Positions 1 through 7,838 of a DNA stretch of 29,106 bases are shown one piece after another (positions within the stretch are counted from its first letter, which is position 1; each line of letters opens with the position of its first letter). The DNA is from JBALVT01 sp047612385 (lineage in GTDB: Bacteria; Pseudomonadota; Gammaproteobacteria; Pseudomonadales; Halieaceae). The position numbers were made by a program, and so were the translations under genes. Below the pieces are notes generated by a model. That model did not search any database, was not told the DNA's origin, and saw only the letters and a program-made list of their open reading frames with translations. Location of the stretch: positions 1 to 29,106 of the forward strand of contig JBLGAR010000056.1 in assembly GCA_047612385.1 (NCBI GenBank). The letters are read 5' to 3'.

Positions 1-460
1 ACCACAATCGAGCGGGTTAGACCACGCGGCTGCGAACCCTGATTGCTGCTACTTCTTATTATGTGGATCATAAGCCTGCACAACCTAGAATCAAATTGGA
101 TCTTGCTCAAGCCCTGCTTCCGCACCTTAATGCAGAAACACAATAAATTTACCATACTCACCATAGCCCATTATGTCGCTCAGAGAACAAACAGTTGGAT
201 GACAGTGCATTAACGGGCTCTCTAATACATTACTATCTAATATTTATATACTCCAGCTCCAAGCAGAAGTAAAGTTACAATGACAGTCCACTATATTGAG
301 TAGCTACACGAGCCCATTAGCGCACCACAATAGGGCCACACTGCCGTCACGCAGTAATATGGCTCTCCGCGGGCAATCCCGCGGCATACAGAACAATTTC
401 CGAACCATTGGTGAACAGCTGACGGGTCAAGGCTAAGCGGTAAAAAAGGAAATAATAATC
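1..460. other. Gene-free leader region
   Basis: No convincing coding region was found here. All three forward frames meet stops early, the longest reading in from the left edge ending near base 74, so at most a very short tail of an upstream gene is present. The stretch is relatively AT-rich in its middle, contains one compact GC-rich hairpin, and ends with an AAGGA-type ribosome binding site about 10 bases before the ATG at 461. It presumably holds the promoter of the first transporter gene, but I see no -35/-10 pair good enough to call. Confidence 0.6.
367..384. other. GC-rich perfect hairpin in the leader
   Basis: CCGCGGG and CCCGCGG form a perfect 7-bp stem closed by the tetraloop CAAT. 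It lies about 75 bases upstream of the first ATG. No T-run follows on either strand, so it is not a standard intrinsic terminator. It could be an mRNA leader structure or the rest of an upstream element; no function can be assigned. Confidence 0.4.
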
Positions 461-1816
461 ATGGAACCGACCTCTACAGATACTGCTCAGCATAGTACCC
501 AGCAAGATCCTACTTCCCTAACATACCCGTGGTACATGGTGTCCCTGTGTATGCTAGCCTATATTTTTTCCTTTATAGATCGCCAGGTTATCACGCTGTT
601 AATAGAGCCTATTCGCGCGGATCTTCAAATCTCGGATACACAGTTTAGCCTTTTGCATGGTCTGGCATTTGCGATGATGTATGCAATCGCAGGTATCCCT
701 ATTGCCCGCATGGCAGACAGCCGCTCTCGGCCTGCTATTATCTCCGCAGGCATTTTTGTATGGAGCCTCGCCACCGTTCTGTGCGGTACCGCCAAGAGTT
801 TTGTTCAATTATTTTTAGCGCGAATGGCAGTCGGGGTGGGTGAGGCGGCACTTTCGCCGGCTGCCTATTCCATGATCACAGATTCGTTCCCGAAATCAAA
901 ACTCGGGGTCGCGCTAGGTGTGTACTCCAGCGGTTCATTTCTCGGGGGCGGCTTGGCGTTCATTATTGGTGGTGCAGCCATTGCGATTGTCGAGCAGTGG
1001 GGAGTGCAGAGTCTCCCTCTTATCGGTGACATAAAGCCCTGGCAAATGACATTTTTTATTGTGGGCCTCCCGGGCCTATTAGTAGCAGCACTGTTTTACA
1101 TTACAATCAAAGACCCAGAACGCAAGGGAGTCAGCGCTGATAGCACTGCCTTCAGCTTTTCTGAGGTTCTGCGCTATGTAGGTCAACACAAAGCTACGTT
1201 TACGGCCCATTACCTGGGGTTTGGCTTTCTGTCACTGGCCTTGTTTGCATTGATGAATTGGGCGCCTGCCTACTTTCTGCGCAAATACGAAATGCCGATT
1301 AGAGACGTGGGCCTATACCTTGGCCTAGTCGTGCTAATCGGTAACACTGCTGGCGTGCTCGTCAGCGGATGGCTGACAGACTATTTTACTAGACGTGGTT
1401 ATCGCGATGCACCCATGCGAGCCGGAATGATAGGCTGCATAGGCATTGTTATTCCCGTCATTTTATTTTCTCAAGTTGCTGGCTTCGCCGGCAGTCTGGC
1501 ACTGCTGGCTATAGCCATGTTCTTTGCTAGCTTTCCACTGGCAACATCAGCTGCTGCTCTACAGCTTATGGCGCCCAATAGGATGCGTGCACAAGTTACA
1601 GCGCTATTTTTTCTGTCTTTGAACATTCTGGGGATTACCGGTGGCACAACGCTGGTGGCGTTAACTACAGATTTCGTTTTCCAAGATGACACCATGGTGG
1701 GCTACTCAATGTCGATAATCGGCGCAACAGGTGCAATACTCGGTGGCATCATATTGGCCTGGGGGCTCAAACACTTCGCAGTCACGGAGCAAGAGGTGGC
1801 ACTGGCGCAACAGTAG
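461..1816 (+). CDS. MFS transporter, Spinster-like
   Basis: This 451-residue integral membrane protein of the major facilitator superfamily probably has 12 transmembrane helices. It matches the Spinster-like group. After a short hydrophilic N-terminus there is FSFIDRQVITLLIEPI in helix 1. The helix 2-3 loop carries the family signature GIPIARMADSRSRPAII, followed by a second conserved stretch (ARMAVGVGEAALSPAAYSMI). Length is normal for the family. The ATG at 461 is preceded by an AAAAAAGGA ribosome binding site. It is the first gene of a + strand group with the small protein and the Fe-S protein that follow. Substrate is unknown; organic anions or aromatic acids are typical of bacterial neighbours of this type, but that is family knowledge and not visible here. 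Confidence 0.9.
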   Translation: MEPTSTDTAQHSTQQDPTSLTYPWYMVSLCMLAYIFSFIDRQVITLLIEPIRADLQISDTQFSLLHGLAFAMMYAIAGIPIARMADSRSRPAIISAGIFVWSLATVLCGTAKSFVQLFLARMAVGVGEAALSPAAYSMITDSFPKSKLGVALGVYSSGSFLGGGLAFIIGGAAIAIVEQWGVQSLPLIGDIKPWQMTFFIVGLPGLLVAALFYITIKDPERKGVSADSTAFSFSEVLRYVGQHKATFTAHYLGFGFLSLALFALMNWAPAYFLRKYEMPIRDVGLYLGLVVLIGNTAGVLVSGWLTDYFTRRGYRDAPMRAGMIGCIGIVIPVILFSQVAGFAGSLALLAIAMFFASFPLATSAAALQLMAPNRMRAQVTALFFLSLNILGITGGTTLVALTTDFVFQDDTMVGYSMSIIGATGAILGGIILAWGLKHFAVTEQEVALAQQ

Positions 1817-1864
1817 GCTTTGCGAGGCATTACATGTTGCTGGTTTGCAGCTACAATGACAGCC

Positions 1865-2062
1865 ATGCCATCCTTTGAAGAACAGTTTTACATTGAAAAC
1901 CCCAGCCGTTGGCAGGCACTGCGCCGCGACCTCAGACTTCTCCTGTGGCTGGCTCACAAGGCTTGGTTGTGGCTCGGCAAAGGATTACTGGTGCGAATCG
2001 CCTACCGTCGTGCACGGCGTTCGAAAAAGACGCTCATACTAGAAGACCAGTTCAAGAGCTAA
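1865..2062 (+). CDS. Small Trp/Arg-rich protein ahead of the Fe-S protein
   Basis: A 65-residue reading frame from the ATG at 1865 (an ATG at 1856 in the same frame is also possible). It is not a family I recognise. It has an acidic N-terminus (MPSFEEQFYIENPSRW), a central hydrophobic Leu/Trp segment (LLLWLAHKAWLWLGKGLL) that could be one membrane or amphipathic helix, and a basic tail (RRARRSKK). Codon choice looks like real coding sequence. Its TAA ends two bases before the GTG of the next gene, which lacks a clear ribosome binding site of its own, so translational coupling is likely. It might be a membrane anchor or partner of the Fe-S protein. Alternatively it is the N-terminal part of that protein in another frame, split by a frameshift. 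Confidence 0.55.
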   Translation: MPSFEEQFYIENPSRWQALRRDLRLLLWLAHKAWLWLGKGLLVRIAYRRARRSKKTLILEDQFKS

Positions 2063-2064
2063 CT

Positions 2065-3036
2065 GTGAAAAAAAGAAATTTCCCCTCCCCCGAACTCACC
2101 TTTGCCTATCGCGAACAACCTGTTTCAGGCAACGTTATCAACGGCCTGGGCGTTACCGAAAAACAGCAAGCGACACAGATTTTTCACGGCTCAGGTGCGC
2201 GCGAGCTTGAGTGGGCTCAACTGGAATACTTCTTTGCGCTGATCAATCCCCTAAAAGTGTATTGGTTGAATTTAGTCAATCGCTGGATGCTGCGCAAGGC
2301 CGATGGACCGATCGCCAAAACCAAAGTGCCTGTCGATAACCCCGCCGCCATGGCAAGCAAGGTTAAAGCTCGCGCACTCGAATTGGGCGCTGGCACGGTG
2401 GGCATTACCGCTATGACCGAGCAGGCCACCTACCGAGGTAGCGAGATAAAATACCCGACCGCAATTGTGGTTTTGGTCCCCATGGACGGCGCGGAAATGG
2501 CCTATGTCACGACCAATCGTGCAGGCACAGAAACGATGCGCGCTTATATGGAGATCTCCCGCACGGTCATTTCACTGGCGGAGCACATCCGATCCCTGGG
2601 ATGGCGAGCTCGGGCTTACTGCGAGGGCGCTGATCTACTGCATATCCCATTGGCGATTGATGCAGGTCTGGGCCAGTTGGGGAAACATGGCTCGCTGATC
2701 TGCAGGGAATATGGATCCAGTATGCGCATCGCCACCATACTGACGGATTTGCCCTTGGCATTGGACAACCCCATCGACATTGCGGTTGATGATCTTTGCA
2801 TTGGCTGCAGACGCTGCACACTGGACTGCCCCGTGGATGCAATCGGCGACAGTAAGAAAATCGTCAGAGGTGAGGAGAAATGGTATGTGGATTTTGACAA
2901 ATGCGCGCCCTACTTTACTGCGACAGTCGGCTGCGGCATTTGCATAGAGGTCTGTCCCTGGACCAAGCCCGGACGAGGCCCTTCGTTGTCCGAAAAGCTA
3001 CTATCGAAGCGTACGACGCAAACCCCTGGCACTTGA
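2065..3036 (+). CDS. Reductive-dehalogenase-like double 4Fe-4S protein
   Basis: 323 residues from a GTG start two bases after the preceding small gene. The C-terminus carries two 4Fe-4S motifs: CIGCRRCTLDCP (Cys245, 248, 251, 255) and C-X9-CGICIEVCPW (Cys280, 290, 293, 297). This second pattern, with the preceding WYVDFDKC and the final CPW, is typical of cobalamin-dependent reductive dehalogenases and the related QueG. The middle region would be the corrinoid-binding domain. There is no Tat signal, and the protein is shorter than respiratory RdhA, so a cytoplasmic catabolic-type reductase is more likely. Upstream in-frame starts exist back to 1909, but that extension looks like the shadow of the small gene. 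The corrinoid cofactor and the substrate are inferred. The 3' end nearly abuts the convergent marR-type gene. Confidence 0.8.
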   Translation: MKKRNFPSPELTFAYREQPVSGNVINGLGVTEKQQATQIFHGSGARELEWAQLEYFFALINPLKVYWLNLVNRWMLRKADGPIAKTKVPVDNPAAMASKVKARALELGAGTVGITAMTEQATYRGSEIKYPTAIVVLVPMDGAEMAYVTTNRAGTETMRAYMEISRTVISLAEHIRSLGWRARAYCEGADLLHIPLAIDAGLGQLGKHGSLICREYGSSMRIATILTDLPLALDNPIDIAVDDLCIGCRRCTLDCPVDAIGDSKKIVRGEEKWYVDFDKCAPYFTATVGCGICIEVCPWTKPGRGPSLSEKLLSKRTTQTPGT

Positions 3037-3038
3037 AG

Positions 3039-3518
3039 CTAGGTGTGCCTGTGCGAAGCGGCAACGGTAGAAGCGTGATCGTAAAGGCCTGAAGTAATGT
3101 TCAGCACCTTGCAGGTTGTCAGAATCTCCACATCCAAATCTTTTATCGAATCAGTAAGTGTCAACAACAGCTCTCGGCGAAACTGAGCAAATAAATCGCT
3201 GGCCCGAGTACCCTCCTCTGTCACTTCGTAGGCAGCTGTACGTTTGCTGTCGCCGTTGCCAGCGCGTGCTATCAATCCCGATTTGGTTAACTTGCGCAGG
3301 GAGTACTGCAAATTTGGGATGTCGTCACGGTTCATCAGGCGCGCTACTTCAGAAATACTTTTGGGCCGGTCGTGCATACGAATAATATGCAGCACGGCAT
3401 TGTCGGTGCCCGATAACCCACCATCGACACAGCAGGCGAGGCAATCTTTTTGCCATCGCTCAAAGGCGGCGCTAATTCGGAGAATTGAAAATTCCAGCTC
3501 TGTGAAATTGAGTTCCAT
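3039..3518 (-). CDS. MarR-family winged-helix regulator
   Basis: 159 residues from the ATG at 3518; a TTG at 3533 would add five residues. The protein has a helical N-terminus, then a winged helix around residues 45-110: DNAVLHIIRMHDRP, SISEVARLMNR (first helix of the HTH), a recognition-helix region NLQYSLRKLTKSGLIAR, and a wing with KRTAAYEVTEEG. This is the MarR/HpaR-like fold, normally a dimeric repressor released by an aromatic or other small ligand. Cys32, Cys35 and Cys36 (CLACC) lie near the N-terminus and could sense redox state, which is speculation. It is transcribed divergently from the AhpD-like selenoprotein operon and convergently with the Fe-S gene. The upstream region holds an inverted repeat over its own promoter, so autorepression and control of the divergent operon are plausible. 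Confidence 0.85.
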   Translation of the reverse strand: MELNFTELEFSILRISAAFERWQKDCLACCVDGGLSGTDNAVLHIIRMHDRPKSISEVARLMNRDDIPNLQYSLRKLTKSGLIARAGNGDSKRTAAYEVTEEGTRASDLFAQFRRELLLTLTDSIKDLDVEILTTCKVLNITSGLYDHASTVAASHRHT

Positions 3519-3617
3519 ATCACTTTGTGCCAAATGCCAGCGTTTATCTAAAACAGGCCCGTCGAGTTTGCTTTTAGAGGTAATGGGACACTTCCTTTAT
3601 GAGCTTAACAAGTTTTG

Positions 3618-3657
3618 ATTATAGGAGCTTTGACAACGAGCGTCACTTACCTTGTCA
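3618..3657 (-). promoter_or_regulatory. marR promoter inside an inverted repeat
   Basis: On the - strand a perfect -10 TATAAT (3618-3623) is spaced 17 bases from GTGACG (3641-3646), a 4-of-6 match to -35. An inverted repeat TGACAA (3631-3636) and TTGTCA (3652-3657), centres 21 bp apart, brackets that -35, as expected of an operator for a dimeric repressor. On the + strand a consensus TTGACA lies at 3630-3635, but no good -10 follows at the right distance. A TATACT at 3666-3671 is the best -10-like box for the divergent operon. The operator role is inferred. Confidence 0.5.
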
Positions 3658-3772
3658 CCTTCACCTATACTGATTCGCGTCGGATCTCATAGTCTCAAGC
3701 GCTCCATTGTTGACTTCGAGGTAATTTCAGTTAACGTGAATGTCTCATTCAGTCGTCTGAACTAGGAAAATC

Positions 3773-4897
3773 ATGAACGCAATTGACTACAGTAGTGCGC
3801 CTTATCCTGTGCGCTCCAATTTTGACGAAACACATAATCGTTTTTGGAATCGGCTTGCGTCTCCTGGCGCTTGGCTAAGCGGTGCTCAGAAAGTCGCAAT
3901 CGCAAAAGAGATCAGGGCGGCACAAGGCTGTACTTTATGCAAGGCGCGTAAAGAGGCGCTCTCTCCGTATCAAGTTGCGGGCACGCATGAGATTGTCTCC
4001 GATGAACTTAGTGAGGCGATGGTTGAAGTCGTACATCGCATTGTCACTGATTCAGCTCGTCTGACCAAAAAATGGTTCGACGACATTGTTGCACAAGGAC
4101 TAACACCACAAGAGTACGTAGAAATTCTCGGCACCATCGTCCATACCTTTGCTATCGATGAATTCTGTCGAGGTCTGGGTATTCCGCTCAATGAGCTGCC
4201 TGAACCACTAGCTGGCGCGCCAACGCGATACTTGCCTGAGAACGCCACCTACGATGCCGAAGCGTGGGTGCCCTTGTTACCGAATTTCATAGAAGAAGGA
4301 GCAGAAGCTGATCTTTGGAATGGCTTTGGTGCCAACGTCATTCGTGCGCTAAGTCTTGTGCCAGATGAAGTCCGCAGTTTGATCGACCTGTTTAATTCTC
4401 ACTATATTACAAATGATAGTATCGTAGGCGATTGGACAATCTGCCCTCACGGGGGTTTAACTCGGATAGAAATGGAGATAATCGCGACTAGAGTCTCCTC
4501 ACACAATGACTGCTTTTACTGAACCTCCTCACATGCAAATATGCTCCGTGAGAGCATACAAGCTGATGGAAAAATTATCGATTTGGAAGGGCTGGCAGAT
4601 CCCGATTGCAAAGAAATTTCTGGCCTGAAAAATTCAAAAATCCTAATAGAATATGCTGATGTTTTCATGACGAGAGATTCAGCACAACTAGTTATTATAT
4701 GCGAAGTACTGGAAAAGGAAATGGGCGCCAAAGCACTGGTGGATGCAGCCGGTGTTGCTTCAAATTTCCAGCGTATGGTCAGGATTGCTGATGGTACTGG
4801 AATACCCGTAGATCCAGGTAATTATGATGTGAAAGCGGACTTAATCGAACAGCTTGGTCTTAAACAATATGAGTCGGCTAAAAACACACTGGGTTAG
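3773..4897 (+). CDS. AhpD-like selenoprotein (in-frame UGA = Sec250)
   Basis: One 374-residue protein read through the TGA at 4520-4522. The frame before and after the TGA is the same, and both parts belong to one AhpD/carboxymuconolactone-decarboxylase-like protein. Residues 25-150 form an N-terminal CMD-type half with CTLC (Cys53, Cys56). Residues 225-374 form the catalytic half. There Glu235, Cys247, position 250 and His254 keep the spacing of Glu118-Cys130-Cys133-His137 in mycobacterial AhpD (12, 3 and 4 residues), so UGA sits exactly at the second CXXC cysteine. Typical AhpD sequence continues afterwards (TSSHANMLRE, later FQRMVRIADGTGIPVD). A hairpin just downstream fits a bacterial SECIS. 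The likely role is thiol/selenol peroxidase or disulfide chemistry in the cytoplasm. The ATG has an AGGA site 6 bases upstream, and the stop is four bases from the amidase start. A point-mutated pseudogene is the alternative. Confidence 0.88.
4540..4558 (+). promoter_or_regulatory. Candidate bacterial SECIS element
   Basis: In the mRNA immediately downstream of the UGA codon, TATGCTC (4540-4546) and GAGCATA (4552-4558) pair perfectly over 7 bp around the loop CGTGA. The loop begins 24 bases after the UGA, and its second base is G. Known bacterial SECIS elements have an apical loop about 16-37 bases from UGA, with a G in the first two loop positions, so both criteria are met. A weaker lower stem is possible (CAT 4532-4534 with ATG 4566-4568). 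The element lies inside the coding sequence, as bacterial ones do, and would recruit SelB with Sec-tRNA. Confidence 0.75.
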
Positions 4898-4901
4898 GTG
4901 A

Positions 4902-6455
4902 ATGAGTTGTTCACGCAGGTCCTTCCTAGGCACTACTTCCGCAGCAGTTGCTGCGATGATAGTGTCGGGTTTGGCCGGTGGAGAAGAAAAGACGGTGCGC
5001 TCTACTGCAAGCAGTGCGCAGTCTCCGCGCGAAACTGAAGTTGTAGCGTTCTCCGCCCTAGAGTTATCCGTGGCTATTCGTAACAAGCAGGTGTCCTGTG
5101 TCGAAGTCATGCAGGCATATCTGGCGCATATCGACACATTCAATCCCAAATTTAATGCCATTGTTTCGATGCGCGATTACTCGCAGTTGATGGAAGAAGC
5201 ACAATTGCGTGATAGGGAGTTGTCGCGTGGGGAGTATCACGGCTGGATGCACGGCTTTCCACATGCAGCGAAAGACCTCGCTGATGCTACCGGATTGCTC
5301 ACAAGTTTGGGGTCACCCCTTTTTAAAGAAAATATAGCGCACAGTGATTCGATTCATGTCGAACGGATTAAAAAAAGCGGTGCGATTATCATCGGCAAAA
5401 CTAACGTGCCGGAATTTGGGCTGGGTTCACAGACTTATAACCCGGTTTTTGGCACCACACTAAACGCCTACGATGGGGTAAGTACAGCCGGTGGCAGCAG
5501 CGGAGGTGCCGCCGTAGCGTTAGCTCTAAAAATGCTGCCTGTTGCCGATGGCAGCGACTTGATGGGGTCTTTACGTAACCCTGCAGCGTTCAACAATGTC
5601 ATTGGCTTTCGACCTACTCCGGGGAGAGTGCCCCTGAGCGGCATGTATATCGAGGAGCTGCCGTGCAACGGGCCCATGGGCCGTGACGTTCGAGATACGG
5701 CGATGCTGCTATCGACGATCGCCGGCTATCACAGCGCGGCGCCCACCTCATTAAAACAAGACAGCACGCAGTTTGCACAGACACTTAAGAGTAACGTTAC
5801 AGGAACTCGGATTGGTTGGTTGGGTGATTTCGATGGCTATCTCCCGATGGAAGAAGGCGTTATGGACGTCTGCGAAAAGGGGCTAAAGGCGTTTAGTGAT
5901 ATTGGCTGTGAGGTCGACAAGGCAAAGCTAGGATACCCGATGGAGCAACTGTGGGCCACCTGGCTCACATTCCGCCACTGGCTAGTTTTGGGGAAAGTTG
6001 GCCCCTTGTATAGGGACCCCAAAAAGCGGCCTCTTCTGAAACCAGAAGCGATATGGGAGGCGCAAGGCGGGCTCAATCTCAGAGCTGATGACGTTTATCA
6101 GGCTTCTGTTGCCCGTTCTCAATGGTATAAAGCTCTCTTGGGCGCGTTCGAGCATTACGATTTCCTGGTTCTACCCACAGCGCAGGTTTTTCCGTTCGAT
6201 GCCAATACACATTGGCCAAAAGAAATTGCCGGCAAGACGATGGACACCTACCATCGTTGGATGGAAGTTGTTGTTCCCGGCACGCTTTCAGGCTGCCCGG
6301 TAATCAATGTTCCCGCAGGATTTGGTAAAGGTGGACTGCCCATGGGCTTGCAAATTATTGGTCGTCGGCACGCCGATCTTGCGGTGCTAAAAATTGCATA
6401 TGCTTATGAGCAGGCTTCACGGTGGAATTCCACTCATTCCCCGAGATTTTTGTAG
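4902..6455 (+). CDS. Tat-exported amidase-signature hydrolase
   Basis: 517 residues of the amidase signature family, which hydrolyses amides through a Ser-cisSer-Lys triad. Lys124 (HAAKDLAD), Ser199/Ser200 (GGSSGG) and Ser223 (MGSLRNPA) are all present at the expected spacing, so the enzyme should be active. The N-terminus has a twin-arginine signal (SRRSFLG followed by an Ala-rich hydrophobic stretch), so it is probably exported folded to the periplasm. The ATG lies four bases after the TAG of the selenoprotein gene. That TAG sits in a TTAGGTGA stretch that can serve as the ribosome binding site, so the two are cotranslated. C-terminal conserved sequence (GCPVINVPAGF, GLPMGLQIIG) is intact. 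The substrate is unknown; an amide whose acid product goes to the following decarboxylase is one reading. Confidence 0.9.
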   Translation: MSCSRRSFLGTTSAAVAAMIVSGLAGGEEKTVRSTASSAQSPRETEVVAFSALELSVAIRNKQVSCVEVMQAYLAHIDTFNPKFNAIVSMRDYSQLMEEAQLRDRELSRGEYHGWMHGFPHAAKDLADATGLLTSLGSPLFKENIAHSDSIHVERIKKSGAIIIGKTNVPEFGLGSQTYNPVFGTTLNAYDGVSTAGGSSGGAAVALALKMLPVADGSDLMGSLRNPAAFNNVIGFRPTPGRVPLSGMYIEELPCNGPMGRDVRDTAMLLSTIAGYHSAAPTSLKQDSTQFAQTLKSNVTGTRIGWLGDFDGYLPMEEGVMDVCEKGLKAFSDIGCEVDKAKLGYPMEQLWATWLTFRHWLVLGKVGPLYRDPKKRPLLKPEAIWEAQGGLNLRADDVYQASVARSQWYKALLGAFEHYDFLVLPTAQVFPFDANTHWPKEIAGKTMDTYHRWMEVVVPGTLSGCPVINVPAGFGKGGLPMGLQIIGRRHADLAVLKIAYAYEQASRWNSTHSPRFL

Positions 6456-6521
6456 GGCCCTAAGCACAACATTTACAGGCGTGAGATATAGCAATAATCT
6501 ACTTGGATAGAGCCATTAAAC

Positions 6522-7838
6522 ATGAAGAAATTCATTCAAGACCTTACCGCTAGTGACGCTATGTTGCGCGTAAACCGCAAAGTCGATCCCTTGTTCGAGC
6601 TTGCAGCTGTAACTAAAGCCGTACAAAAGCACTGCGAGAAAGCCGTTACTTTTGAAAACGTTGCAAATACCCAATTTGAGGTGGTTAGTAATCTGTACGG
6701 CAGCCATACCAGGCTATGCGAACTCATAGGTGCTTCGAATGGCAGTTTTTGCAAGCGCTGGGGTGAAATATTAAGACATCCAATTGAACACGACATCTAC
6801 GAATACATCGATATGCCGAACGATCTAGTCTCAGGAAAGCTGAGCGATTTACCCCAGATCACCTATCACGAAAAGGACGCGGGTCCGTATTTCACTTCAG
6901 CGATTTATCTCGCCAATGAACCCGAAACCGGTGTGCCTAATCTATCATTTCACCGCTCTATGTTTGTCGACGACCAGGAGATCCGCGCCCGTCTAGGTGC
7001 CAGTCATGATCTCGCCAAATACCAAAAAAAAGCGGAAGAAGATAATCAGCCTATAGAAGCCGCACTGCTCATAGGGACTTCGCCATCAGTTTTTCTAGCA
7101 GCCTGTTCAAGTCTGCCCTACGACGGTAACGAACTTGAAATAGCATCCAAAATAGACGGTGCGCCCATAAAAATGAGGCCGTGCAAGTCGATAGGACTGC
7201 ATGTGCCCGCTGACACAGCGATCGTTGTAGAGGGTCGGTTTTTACCCAATACGCTTCGCCCAGAAGGGCCATTTGGAGAGTTCATGGGGAATTACGTCCC
7301 AGCCGGCAATAATCATGTATTTGAAGTACTAGAAGTTACTTGGAGAAAGGATGCTAGTTTTCATGCCTTAATCTGTGGGTCCAATGAGGACCTTAGACCA
7401 CTTGAGGCAATGACAGCAGCGCGTGTTTACGACCACGTATCACGCGTGGTTCCGGGTGTGATAGACGTCTCGTGTCGCCCTAACTGTATGATTAGTATTA
7501 TCAAGATTAAGAAACAATACGAAGGCCATGGGAAACAGGCATTGCTCGCGGCGATCGGCTCCAACATGGACTACAACAAAGTGTGTATCGTCGTGGATGA
7601 AGACGTCGATATACAGGATCTGGATGATGTTATGTGGGCCTATATGGTTAGGGGTCCGGCTGACAAGCGCGCCTTTATCATCGACGACGTCCCCGGGTTC
7701 TATCGCGATGAGAAGAAAGATCACTGGGGACGATTAGCGATCGATGCAACTATGCCATGGGGAAGAGAAGAAGAATTCGAAAGAAAATCAATTCCGATGG
7801 AGTCGACCATAGACCTTGCCGCTTATCTAGCAGACTAA
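6522..7838 (+). CDS. UbiD-family prenylated-FMN decarboxylase
   Basis: 438 residues of the UbiD family, which reversibly decarboxylates aromatic or alpha,beta-unsaturated acids using prenylated FMN. The catalytic pair is visible as Glu248 and Glu253 in RPEGPFGEFMGNY, and Arg145 lies in NLSFHRSMFV, together giving the family Arg-Glu-Glu network. Length is slightly below the roughly 490 residues of E. coli UbiD, closer to hydroxybenzoate-type members. No ubiX prenyltransferase is in the window, so the cofactor must come from elsewhere in the genome. It follows the amidase by 66 bases on the same strand and is probably in the same operon, which points to catabolism and not ubiquinone synthesis. 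Its TAA overlaps the stop codon of the convergent MFS gene. Confidence 0.9.
   Translation: MKKFIQDLTASDAMLRVNRKVDPLFELAAVTKAVQKHCEKAVTFENVANTQFEVVSNLYGSHTRLCELIGASNGSFCKRWGEILRHPIEHDIYEYIDMPNDLVSGKLSDLPQITYHEKDAGPYFTSAIYLANEPETGVPNLSFHRSMFVDDQEIRARLGASHDLAKYQKKAEEDNQPIEAALLIGTSPSVFLAACSSLPYDGNELEIASKIDGAPIKMRPCKSIGLHVPADTAIVVEGRFLPNTLRPEGPFGEFMGNYVPAGNNHVFEVLEVTWRKDASFHALICGSNEDLRPLEAMTAARVYDHVSRVVPGVIDVSCRPNCMISIIKIKKQYEGHGKQALLAAIGSNMDYNKVCIVVDEDVDIQDLDDVMWAYMVRGPADKRAFIIDDVPGFYRDEKKDHWGRLAIDATMPWGREEEFERKSIPMESTIDLAAYLAD

Noticed and set aside
367..384. GC-rich hairpin as an intrinsic terminator
   Set aside because: There is no T-run on either side; kept only as an unassigned structure.
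1909..2064. N-terminal extension of the Fe-S protein to ATG 1909
   Set aside because: The extra 52 residues look like the out-of-frame shadow of the small Trp-rich gene, which has better codon character.
3244..3618. 124-codon + strand frame across the marR-type gene
   Set aside because: It is antisense to a clear winged-helix protein, shows no protein features, and would run through the marR promoter region.
4541..4897. A separate 118-residue gene starting at ATG 4541
   Set aside because: It is in the same frame as the preceding gene, has no ribosome binding site, begins inside a conserved AhpD motif, and its ATG lies in the SECIS-like stem. It is the C-terminal part of the selenoprotein.
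6522..7838. UbiD gene as ubiquinone biosynthesis ubiD
   Set aside because: Operon context is catabolic and length and sequence fit the broader UbiD/hydroxyarylic acid decarboxylase group, so no ubiD symbol was given.
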